From Planctomycetaceae bacterium (lineage in GTDB: Bacteria; Planctomycetota; Planctomycetia; Pirellulales; Pirellulaceae), in the NCBI GenBank assembly GCA_002705165.1, contig PAJC01000109.1:1-5617 (forward strand): DNA of 5,617 nt. The letters are read 5' to 3'. This document shows positions 1-5,307 of the stretch, in pieces. The notes beneath the pieces are model-generated. The model was not told where the DNA came from, searched no databases, and saw only the letters and a program-made list of their open reading frames with translations. How positions within the stretch are numbered: position 1 is the stretch's first letter; each line of letters opens with the position of its first letter. The translations under genes were made by a program, and so were the position numbers.

Positions 1-63
1 ACTCCAAAACACGATTCATTCGTTAAAGCTTTCCATAAGATTTTCCCCGACTTCCAGACTTGA
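1..63 (+). CDS. Probable C-terminal tail of an upstream gene (5' end outside window)
   Basis: Frame 1 is open from the first base and ends at a TGA at 61-63, giving about 20 residues that end in FHKIFPDFQT. The tail mixes charged and aromatic residues like a normal protein C-terminus. Frame 3 closes early, at the TAA at 24-26. Frame 2 is also open, to a TAA at 68-70, but reads less protein-like. The fragment is too short to name a family. It lies on the same strand as everything downstream, with 130 bp before the next start codon, so it is probably the last gene of a preceding unit. Coding status is a judgement from frame and composition only. Confidence 0.4.
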   Translation, partial: TPKHDSFVKAFHKIFPDFQT

Positions 64-88
64 ATATTAAACAATGTAACACGATTCA
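8..88 (+). repeat. 11-bp direct repeat AACACGATTCA (copies at 8-18 and 78-88)
   Basis: The identical 11-mer AACACGATTCA occurs at 8-18, inside the probable upstream coding tail, and at 78-88, in the gap, 70 bp apart. The second copy runs into the small inverted repeat at 83-96; the first overlaps a shorter one, ACGA-N5-TCGT, at 11-23. The repeat is exact by direct reading. Its meaning is unknown: it could be a paired regulator-binding site or chance in AT-rich sequence. Confidence 0.4.
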
Positions 89-193
89 CACGAATCCCTA
101 ACGCACTCAGACATGGATTAATAACACAACTTACCGAACAGGAAGTAAAATAAAGCTAAGGATTAATTTTAACGGACTAACTAATACTCAATC
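64..193. other. AT-rich intergenic leader upstream of the five-gene cluster
   Basis: This 130-bp stretch has no credible ORF. It is the likeliest place for the promoter of the downstream cluster, but no convincing pair of -35 and -10 boxes is visible. A TAATAC at 182-187 sits too close to the ATG at 194 to be a normal -10 for a leadered message. The only purine-rich SD-like element, AAGGAT around 158-163, lies about 30 bases from the start and is too far to serve it. A short inverted repeat, GATTC-ACAC-GAATC, is at 83-96. It lacks a following T-tract, so it is not a standard intrinsic terminator. Confidence 0.5.
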
Positions 194-1000
194 ATGCCAT
201 TCACTCGTCTTATTATCACATTCGCATTACTCGTTGCACTCGTTGCGACGAAGGTTCATGCACTGCAACCAGAAGTCACTACAGAACTTGCGGTGAAAGG
301 CAAGTTAATCCTGGAAGACAACGGATCCCAAGATCGTGAACGTGGAAAAGCCTTTCCGTTAAATGAATATACCGCCGTTCGACTTGGTGCCGGAAAATGG
401 GAACGCACCGGCAACGACAACAACATCTGGCGTTCAACTCACTCACCTGCTGCCGGGCATGTGCCAGTGATGGCGTATCAGGGCTTTGATGAGGAAAACC
501 TAATCATTGAGGTGACATTTCGTTTTGGTAAAAACACGGAGCCCTGGCATCATCAGTGCTTTCGCATTGCTGCTGACCGGCGGCCGGACATAACCGGACA
601 CATCCTCTCTGCGTGGGCCAACGTCAACAATGACTTCATCGAATCCGGTTTTCTGCTTCAACACATTCGCAAGACACCTGAAAAACAAATCATCCAAGAC
701 CTATTACTCGACTATCAAAATCTCCGGCTTGCTCCTAAAAAATGGCACACTGCCCTACTGGAAATCGTGGGAGAGGAGGCACTCTTTAGAGTCGGCAATC
801 ATGTGGCCTACACAAAAACGAAGCAAATCACCACTTCAAAAACACTCGTGTCATTAACCATGGGTAGTACCTGGCACGAAGTGAAACATGTTCGCATTTG
901 GAGAGCCGAGCTAAATCCGAAATGGGAAAGCACCAAGAACAATTTACTTTCCAAGCGAAGAACATTTGAAGCGATGGAACACCACTACAAAAGTCCCTAG
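194..1000 (+). CDS. Exported concanavalin-like (DUF1080-like) protein of unknown function
   Basis: A 268-residue exported protein. Residues 1-23 form a Sec signal peptide (hydrophobic IITFALLVALVA, cleavage likely after VHA). No lipobox cysteine is present, so the mature form is probably soluble in the periplasm or secreted. Roughly residues 95-238 alternate beta-strand-like segments (ENLIIEVTFRF, KKWHTALLEIVGEEALFRVG, VKHVRIWRAEL). They resemble the concanavalin-like jelly-roll domains (DUF1080/LamG-like, '3-keto-disaccharide hydrolase'-type) common in planctomycete secretomes. The 'KWHT-LLEI-GEEALFRV' stretch and a final strand followed by a conserved-looking NPKW (241-244) are the best match. 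No catalytic residues can be assigned. The start is firm: an in-frame TAA at 182-184 precedes it. There is no Shine-Dalgarno sequence at normal spacing. It is the first gene of a tightly spaced cluster, and glycan binding is inferred from fold and neighbours. Confidence 0.75.
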   Translation: MPFTRLIITFALLVALVATKVHALQPEVTTELAVKGKLILEDNGSQDRERGKAFPLNEYTAVRLGAGKWERTGNDNNIWRSTHSPAAGHVPVMAYQGFDEENLIIEVTFRFGKNTEPWHHQCFRIAADRRPDITGHILSAWANVNNDFIESGFLLQHIRKTPEKQIIQDLLLDYQNLRLAPKKWHTALLEIVGEEALFRVGNHVAYTKTKQITTSKTLVSLTMGSTWHEVKHVRIWRAELNPKWESTKNNLLSKRRTFEAMEHHYKSP

Positions 1001-1030
1001 TCTCATTAGCCGTGGAACGAATTAGACACC

Positions 1031-1390
1031 ATGCAAGTTATAGACGTCGCTGAGAAACTCCGTACATTTCATGAACATTGGTCTCCCAAAGTCATTGCCG
1101 AGCTTAATGGGCAGCATCTTAAAGTAGTCAAACTACTTGGCGAATTTGACTGGCACTTCCATGAACACGAAGATGAATTATTCTGGGTTATTCGGGGAAC
1201 ACTGGTGATTCACTTCCGTGAATCATCCATTCAATTGGAGTCTGGTCAAATGTGTGTGATTCCGAAAGGAGTCGAACATAAACCCGTCGCGGAAGAAGAA
1301 TGTGAAGTCGTACTGTTTGAGCCAGTTGGTACACTCAACACCGGCAATCTGGAAAACAATCGTACCGTGAGCAAGCCCGAAGTGATTTAA
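1031..1390 (+). CDS. Small single-domain cupin protein, probably cytoplasmic
   Basis: A 119-residue one-domain cupin. Motif 1 is visible from G37 to G56 with metal ligands H42, H44 and E49 (W-H-F-H-E-H-E-D-E). Motif 2 runs from G72 through P78-K-G80 to H83, the fourth ligand; the usual final Asn of motif 2 is Ala (A87). The 'PKGVEHKPVAEEE' and 'LNTGN' stretches are, from memory, typical of a widespread short bacterial cupin family often labelled mannose-6-phosphate isomerase-like. That label is structural and does not prove isomerase activity. There is no signal peptide or membrane segment, unlike every other complete gene here, so it should act in the cytoplasm. The start is fixed by an in-frame TAG at 1007-1009 with no alternative start codon after it. 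No clear Shine-Dalgarno sequence precedes it. It lies 30 bp after the preceding gene and 40 bp before the sulfatase. A metal-dependent enzyme and a small-molecule sensor are both possible. Confidence 0.88.
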   Translation: MQVIDVAEKLRTFHEHWSPKVIAELNGQHLKVVKLLGEFDWHFHEHEDELFWVIRGTLVIHFRESSIQLESGQMCVIPKGVEHKPVAEEECEVVLFEPVGTLNTGNLENNRTVSKPEVI

Positions 1391-1400
1391 CAACCACCGT

Positions 1401-1406
1401 TATAAT
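1401..1406 (+). promoter_or_regulatory. Consensus -10 hexamer TATAAT in the cupin-sulfatase gap (possible internal promoter)
   Basis: A perfect TATAAT lies 24 bp before the sulfatase ATG, in the 40-bp gap after the cupin gene. No recognisable -35 is found 16-19 bp upstream: that stretch reads around CCGAAGTG, at the end of the cupin gene. If used, the promoter would give a very short leader and let the sulfatase-deacetylase-propeller part be transcribed on its own. The hexamer alone is weak evidence in AT-rich intergenic sequence. Confidence 0.22.
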
Positions 1407-1415
1407 ATAGAAATC

Positions 1416-1419
1416 AGGA
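1416..1419 (+). promoter_or_regulatory. Shine-Dalgarno (AGGA) of the sulfatase gene
   Basis: AGGA, within CAGGAT, lies 11 bases before the ATG at 1431. This is slightly long but acceptable spacing, and it supports this start, which is followed directly by a good signal peptide. Confidence 0.45.
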
Positions 1420-1430
1420 TTAGACTTCCT

Positions 1431-2861
1431 ATGTCACGACCAGCCTTTATATTCCTTATTCTCATCGCCGCCTCGACCTCCAAAGAAGTTTTATCCGCGG
1501 ACAGGCCAAACGTACTATTGATTTCGATCGATGATCTCAACGACTGGACAGGTTACCTCGGTGGCCATCCACAGGCCAAGACTCCTAATATTGATCGTTT
1601 GGCTGATCGGGGCACTCTATTCTCCAATGCCCATTGCCAGTCACCGGTATGTAACCCCTCTCGAGCCAGTATGCAGACCGGCCGATATCCCCACACTTCC
1701 GGAATCTACTTCCTATCTCCAGATTTAAAACAGTCACCGAAGTTGCAAAACCTGGATACCCTTCCAGAACGATTTGCCAAGCATGACTACCAAACATTGG
1801 CGGCCGGGAAGATTTTCCACCGCCAAGATCAACGATTCTTCCAAGACTATGGAGGGTCGATGGGAGGATTCGGTCCTCGCCCCGAAACTAAGATTTCACA
1901 ACCGCATGGACACCCGCTTTGGGACTGGGGCGCATTTCCTGAACAGGATGAGATGATGCCTGACTATAAAATCGCTCACTGGGCCGTCGAAAAGCTAAAT
2001 GCCCTTCCGGAAGATTTGAAGAAGCCCTTTTTTATGGGGGTCGGATTCTACCGACCTCACGTCCCGATGTTTGCTCCTAAGAAGTGGTTCGACCTATTCC
2101 CGAAAGACCAAATCAAGCTACCAGTCGTGCAAGCAAAAGACCGTGACGATCTTAGCGATTATGCGATTGCACTGACCAATGAAAAGCACGTATCACCCGA
2201 GCATAGCTGGATCGTTTCTGCTGGGCAGTGGGAACATGCCGTCCAATCTTATTTAGCCTCCGTTGCTTTTGCCGACTATTGTCTGGGAATCGTTTTAGAC
2301 GCGTTAGATAAATCACCGCACCGAGACAATACAATCATCGTACTTTTCTCCGATCACGGATTTCATCTTGGAGAAAAACAACGCTGGGCTAAACGAACTA
2401 TTTGGGAAGACGGAACACGTGTTCCTCTGATCGTTGTCGACAAACGTTACGCAGCAGGACAAATCACCACCAAGCCTGCGGAACTTCTGGATGTATTTCC
2501 CACTCTGTTGGAATTGTCAGGGCTACCCAAAGATGAGTTACAAGAAGGGAACTCACTGGTACCTCTATTAAAAAACCCAACGGCCAACTGGGACCATCCG
2601 GCAATCTCTTCGTTTGGAAAAGGCAACTTTGCTGTACGCTCAGAACACTTTCGTTACATTCAATATTTGGATGGCTCCGAAGAGTTTTATGATCACCGGG
2701 AAGATCCTCATGAGTGGAAAAACCTAATCAACAAGCGTGCCTATACCAAAATTATCAAGCAACACAAAGCTCATATCCCCCTGGAGCAGGAAGACATCCT
2801 CCCCGGGAATTCGACCGGTCATAATGCGTACAAAGCGGCCAGTCGATTCCTCGAAAACTAA
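1431..2861 (+). CDS. Exported arylsulfatase-family enzyme, iduronate-2-sulfatase-like
   Basis: A formylglycine-dependent sulfatase of 476 residues that hydrolyses a sulfate ester, probably on a sugar, in the periplasm or outside the cell. Residues 1-23 are a signal peptide (FIFLILIAAS, cleavage after VLSA), and the mature protein opens with RPNVLLISIDDLNDW. D34-D35 are the N-terminal calcium ligands. C74-N-P-S-R78 is the CxPSR signature, with C74 the residue oxidised to formylglycine. The signature continues as ASMQTGRYPHTSGIY. K127 in AAGKIFH, H210 in GFYRPHVP, D308-H309 in LFSDHGFHLGEK and K321 complete the expected active site. The GK-x-FH and YRPHVP-F patterns point to the iduronate-2-sulfatase branch rather than choline or typical aryl sulfatases. 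All key residues are intact and the length is normal. No formylglycine-generating enzyme gene is in the window, so maturation must come from elsewhere. The true substrate is unknown; the iduronate label is by similarity. Confidence 0.95.
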   Translation: MSRPAFIFLILIAASTSKEVLSADRPNVLLISIDDLNDWTGYLGGHPQAKTPNIDRLADRGTLFSNAHCQSPVCNPSRASMQTGRYPHTSGIYFLSPDLKQSPKLQNLDTLPERFAKHDYQTLAAGKIFHRQDQRFFQDYGGSMGGFGPRPETKISQPHGHPLWDWGAFPEQDEMMPDYKIAHWAVEKLNALPEDLKKPFFMGVGFYRPHVPMFAPKKWFDLFPKDQIKLPVVQAKDRDDLSDYAIALTNEKHVSPEHSWIVSAGQWEHAVQSYLASVAFADYCLGIVLDALDKSPHRDNTIIVLFSDHGFHLGEKQRWAKRTIWEDGTRVPLIVVDKRYAAGQITTKPAELLDVFPTLLELSGLPKDELQEGNSLVPLLKNPTANWDHPAISSFGKGNFAVRSEHFRYIQYLDGSEEFYDHREDPHEWKNLINKRAYTKIIKQHKAHIPLEQEDILPGNSTGHNAYKAASRFLEN

Positions 2862-2879
2862 CAAATACTTCAACCATTC

Positions 2880-2883
2880 GGAG
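2880..2883 (+). promoter_or_regulatory. Shine-Dalgarno (GGAG) of the PIG-L deacetylase gene
   Basis: GGAG lies eight bases before the ATG at 2892, the best-placed ribosome binding site in the cluster. It confirms the start, which is followed by a signal peptide. Confidence 0.65.
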
Positions 2884-2891
2884 CCAACTAA

Positions 2892-3821
2892 ATGCGCCGC
2901 AATATAAGTCTTCTTACAGTCATCACACTGCTCATTGTCTCAGTGGCCGCTGTTAATGCTGACGAACTGAATATTCCCGAAGACAACGGGAAACTTCGAA
3001 TCGTTTGCTTCGGTGCTCATCCGGACGATGCTGAATATAAGTCCGGAGGCACAGCCGCTTTATGGGCAGAACAAGGACACCATGTCCTTTTAGTCTCGGT
3101 TACCAATGGAGACATCGGGCACTGGCAAATGTCCGGAGGCGAACTGGCCAAACGCAGAACTGCCGAGTCTGCCGAATGTGCTAAACGACTAGGTGCTCAT
3201 TCAAAGGTTCTTGACATCCATGATGGTGAATTATTACCCACGCTGGAGAACCGCAAGACGATCTGTCGTATTATCCGACAATGGAACGCCGATATCGTCA
3301 TCTCCCATCGGCCCTGGGATTATCATCCGGATCACCGCTATACAGGAATCCTGGTTCAAGACGCAGCCTTTATGGTGACCGTGCCATTCTTTTGCCCGGA
3401 TGTCCCACACCTCAAAAAGAATCCGGTATTCCTCTATTCAAGCGATGGCTTTACTAAGCCCTATCCATTCGATCCGGATATCGTTGTCTCTCTCGACAGT
3501 ATCTTCCCCAAAAAGGTCGAGGCGCTGACCGCGTTAGTTTCCCAGGCTTTTGAAGGCGGAGCGGGTGGAAGCCCGGAACGAATGGCATTAGTTCCACCTG
3601 CAAGTGACCCTCAAGCACGACACGAATGGCTATATCAACGTTGGGCCCGACGACAAGGAAACGAAGCCAACAAATTCCGTGAACAACTCATTCGTCTGTA
3701 CGGAATCGAAGTTGGAAACAAGGTAAAATTCGCCGAAGCATTTGAAATCTGCGAATACGGTTCCCGTCCAACGACCCAGCAGTTGAAAGAACTCTTTCCG
3801 TTTCTACCCCAAGCCAAATAA
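2892..3821 (+). CDS. Exported PIG-L/LmbE-family zinc deacetylase
   Basis: A 309-residue member of the PIG-L (LmbE, GlcNAc-PI/MshB-like) family, zinc amidohydrolases that typically remove N-acetyl groups from amino sugars. Residues 1-23 are a Sec signal peptide (SLLTVITLLIVSVAAVNA, then DE), so this copy works outside the cytoplasm. The Rossmann-like catalytic core starts near residue 35. A42-H-P-D-D-A-E48 is the hallmark motif: H43 and D46 are predicted zinc ligands and D45 the catalytic base, by analogy with MshB. KRRTAE (87-92) is the usual conserved helix, and H145-P-D-H148 supplies the third zinc ligand (H148). The C-terminal part carries D196-IVVSLDS and a Gly-rich EGGAGGSP loop (221-228), probably lining the substrate site. 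It lies 30 bp after the sulfatase, suggesting co-expression. Substrate is not readable from sequence; automated labels such as mycothiol amidase should not be trusted here. Confidence 0.93.
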   Translation: MRRNISLLTVITLLIVSVAAVNADELNIPEDNGKLRIVCFGAHPDDAEYKSGGTAALWAEQGHHVLLVSVTNGDIGHWQMSGGELAKRRTAESAECAKRLGAHSKVLDIHDGELLPTLENRKTICRIIRQWNADIVISHRPWDYHPDHRYTGILVQDAAFMVTVPFFCPDVPHLKKNPVFLYSSDGFTKPYPFDPDIVVSLDSIFPKKVEALTALVSQAFEGGAGGSPERMALVPPASDPQARHEWLYQRWARRQGNEANKFREQLIRLYGIEVGNKVKFAEAFEICEYGSRPTTQQLKELFPFLPQAK

Positions 3822-3854
3822 TCAGTCTGTTTTAGAATCACCGATCTTTCCATC

Positions 3855-5138
3855 ATGATGTACTCAAGATCCACCTGCCTAATACTTATTCAGGGCATTT
3901 TTTTCCTGCTTTCAAACTCGGCATTGGCGCAAACAAACTGGAATCAGTTCCGCGGACCTAACAGCGATGGACATATTGATGCGCCTGACCTACCGCAGGA
4001 CTGGAATGAAGACAAAAATATCGTCTGGAAAACTGCCATCCATGATCGTGGTTGGTCATCACCCGTCGTATGGGATGATCAAGTCTGGGTAACCACGGCA
4101 AAGCTTGACGGCACCAACCTGTATGCCGTTTGCCTGAACAAGAAAACCGGACGAGTCATCCATGACAAACATCTCTTTGATGTGGGAAACGCTCAACCCA
4201 TTGCAGCAGACAACAGCTATGCAACTCCGACGTCTGTCATCGATGAAAAGCACGTCTACGTGCATTACGGCACTTACGGCACCGCGTGTTTAAATCGCAA
4301 AACAGCGGAAGTCGTCTGGACACGTCGCGATCTTAATTGCGATCACGAAGCTGGTGCGGGCCCTGCTAGTTCACCTATGTTATTCGGGGAACTCTTCATC
4401 GTGAATGTCGACGGACGTGATGTGCAATACGTGGTCGCCTTAAACAAGAACACCGGAAAGACCGTGTGGAAAACAGATCGTTCAGCAGATTTTACCGATG
4501 TCCCTGTCCATAAGCGAAAAGCCTATAGTATGCCAAGTTTGATTGAGAATGCTGGCGAACTACAGTTGGTTAGTAATGGAGCACAGGGTTGCTATGCCTA
4601 CAACCCACAGACCGGTGAGGAATTATGGAAGATCAAACACCATGGATTCTCCAATGCTCCTCGCCCAGTCTCCGGTCATGGTTTATTGTTTACCACTGTG
4701 GATCGGGATAACCCGCAACTGTGGGCAATCCGACTGGGGGGTAAAGGCGACCTGAGTGACAGCCATATTGCCTGGAAAGAAACCGCTGCAATGCCTCCTA
4801 GATGCTCTCCACTGCTGGTGGATGACCTCTTATACCTAATAAACCGTCTGGGAATCATCACCTGCCTGGAAGCAAAGTCCGGTGAGCAAGTTTGGAAAAG
4901 CCGACTGCCGGGGTCCTATTCCGCCTCACCTATCCATGCCAATGGCCAAATCTACGTATTCAATGAGGATGCTATTTCATTCATTCTAAAACCTGGCCGA
5001 GAGCTGAAAATTACACACGAGAACAAACTCGCGGAAGACATTCTTGTAGCTACGCCGGCCGTGTCAGGCAAAGCCCTGTTTATCCGGACTGAAAACCATC
5101 TCTACCGCATAGAAAATCTAGACCTCGATTCAAAGTAA
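3855..5138 (+). CDS. Exported PQQ-like beta-propeller protein
   Basis: A 427-residue exported beta-propeller. Residues 1-25 form a signal peptide (hydrophobic LILIQGIFFLLSNSALA, cleavage before QT). The mature N-terminus WNQFRGPNSDG (29-39), then 'NIVWKT' and 'GWSSPVVWDDQVWVTTA', is the typical opening of planctomycete PQQ-like repeat proteins. Blade-end motifs of the 'LN-x-x-TG-x-x-x-W' type recur near 94-104, 146-156, 196-206, 249-259 and 338-348. Degenerate copies near 291-308 and 377-388 make about seven blades. These are structural repeats: no quinoprotein-dehydrogenase catalytic residues and no CxxCH haem site are seen, so enzyme activity is not supported. Homology-based pipelines often call such proteins BamB, but the context gives no support for that. 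Likely roles are ligand binding or protein scaffolding. ATG codons at 3855 and 3858 are adjacent; neither has a Shine-Dalgarno sequence. It starts 33 bp after the deacetylase and ends the cluster. Confidence 0.92.
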   Translation: MMYSRSTCLILIQGIFFLLSNSALAQTNWNQFRGPNSDGHIDAPDLPQDWNEDKNIVWKTAIHDRGWSSPVVWDDQVWVTTAKLDGTNLYAVCLNKKTGRVIHDKHLFDVGNAQPIAADNSYATPTSVIDEKHVYVHYGTYGTACLNRKTAEVVWTRRDLNCDHEAGAGPASSPMLFGELFIVNVDGRDVQYVVALNKNTGKTVWKTDRSADFTDVPVHKRKAYSMPSLIENAGELQLVSNGAQGCYAYNPQTGEELWKIKHHGFSNAPRPVSGHGLLFTTVDRDNPQLWAIRLGGKGDLSDSHIAWKETAAMPPRCSPLLVDDLLYLINRLGIITCLEAKSGEQVWKSRLPGSYSASPIHANGQIYVFNEDAISFILKPGRELKITHENKLAEDILVATPAVSGKALFIRTENHLYRIENLDLDSK

Positions 5139-5147
5139 CATTACATA

Positions 5148-5167
5148 CCCGATGTTAATGCCTCGGG
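5148..5167 (+). terminator. Weak hairpin just after the propeller gene (possible transcript end)
   Basis: CCCGA at 5148-5152 pairs with TCGGG at 5163-5167 around a 10-nt loop, 10 bp after the stop codon of the last cluster gene. Its position suits a terminator or a 3'-end-stabilising stem. The five-pair stem is short, the loop large, and no T-tract follows, so the call is tentative. Confidence 0.2.
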
Positions 5168-5222
5168 AGCGATTCGATTCCTAGAATGATAGAAATTGAT
5201 TCGCATATACGATCCTTCAGTT

Positions 5223-5247
5223 TGATACACTAAAATTGTCCGTATCA
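5223..5247. repeat. Inverted repeat TGATAC-N13-GTATCA, possible operator
   Basis: Perfect 6-bp arms at 5223-5228 and 5242-5247 have centres 19 bp apart, a spacing compatible with a dimeric regulator. The site lies about 60-85 bp before the ATG of the cytochrome gene, where an operator could sit. The TATCACC of the right arm recurs at 5266-5272. No regulator gene is in the window, and chance is a real alternative. Confidence 0.25.
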
Positions 5248-5293
5248 CCGCTTATTTTGGGCTGCTATCACCTAGTGACTTAGATATACAGTC

Positions 5294-5297
5294 CGGA
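5294..5297 (+). promoter_or_regulatory. Shine-Dalgarno (GGAG) of the cytochrome gene
   Basis: GGAG, within TCCGGAGAC, lies 10 bases before the ATG at 5308 and supports that start, which leads directly into a signal peptide. Confidence 0.6.
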
Positions 5298-5307
5298 GAC
5301 ACACTTC

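Larger units (their letters stand above)
5139..5307. other. 169-bp intergenic region with three short inverted repeats
   Basis: This is the longest gap between complete genes and probably marks the boundary between the five-gene cluster and the cytochrome gene. CCCGA/TCGGG arms (5148-5152 and 5163-5167, 10-nt loop) start 10 bp after the propeller stop codon. An imperfect 10-bp pair, gcgattcgat/attgattcgc, is at 5169-5178 and 5195-5204. A perfect TGATAC/GTATCA pair with a 13-bp spacer is at 5223-5228 and 5242-5247. None is followed by a run of T, so intrinsic termination is not established. No confident -35/-10 pair is visible; TATACA at 5285-5290 sits next to the ribosome binding site and is probably too close to the start. 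Confidence 0.5.

Noticed and set aside
83..96. Hairpin GATTC-ACAC-GAATC as an intrinsic terminator of the upstream gene
   Set aside because: The stem is only five base pairs, low in GC, and no run of T follows.
182..187. TAATAC as a -10 box for the first gene
   Set aside because: It lies six bases before the ATG with no matching -35 at 16-18 bp, so it would imply an essentially leaderless message with no other support.
630..857. Open frame of 75 codons on the plus strand inside the first gene
   Set aside because: It lies wholly within a longer exported-protein gene in another frame, has no ribosome binding site, and its basic, low-complexity translation looks like an out-of-frame shadow.
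1031..1390. Annotating the cupin as mannose-6-phosphate isomerase
   Set aside because: The protein has a single short cupin domain with only the metal-binding motifs; no residues specific to the isomerase can be identified.
3635..3874. Minus-strand open frame of 79 codons across the end of the deacetylase gene and the start of the propeller gene
   Set aside because: It mostly overlaps a confident coding region on the other strand, has no recognisable domain, and its sequence reads as an antisense shadow.
4059..4265. Minus-strand open frame of 68 codons inside the propeller gene
   Set aside because: It lies fully within the well-supported propeller reading frame and shows no domain, signal peptide or start context.
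3855..5138. Assignment as a PQQ-dependent alcohol dehydrogenase or as BamB
   Set aside because: Only the propeller repeats are shared. The PQQ-binding and catalytic residues, a haem domain and a lipoprotein signal are all missing from what can be read.
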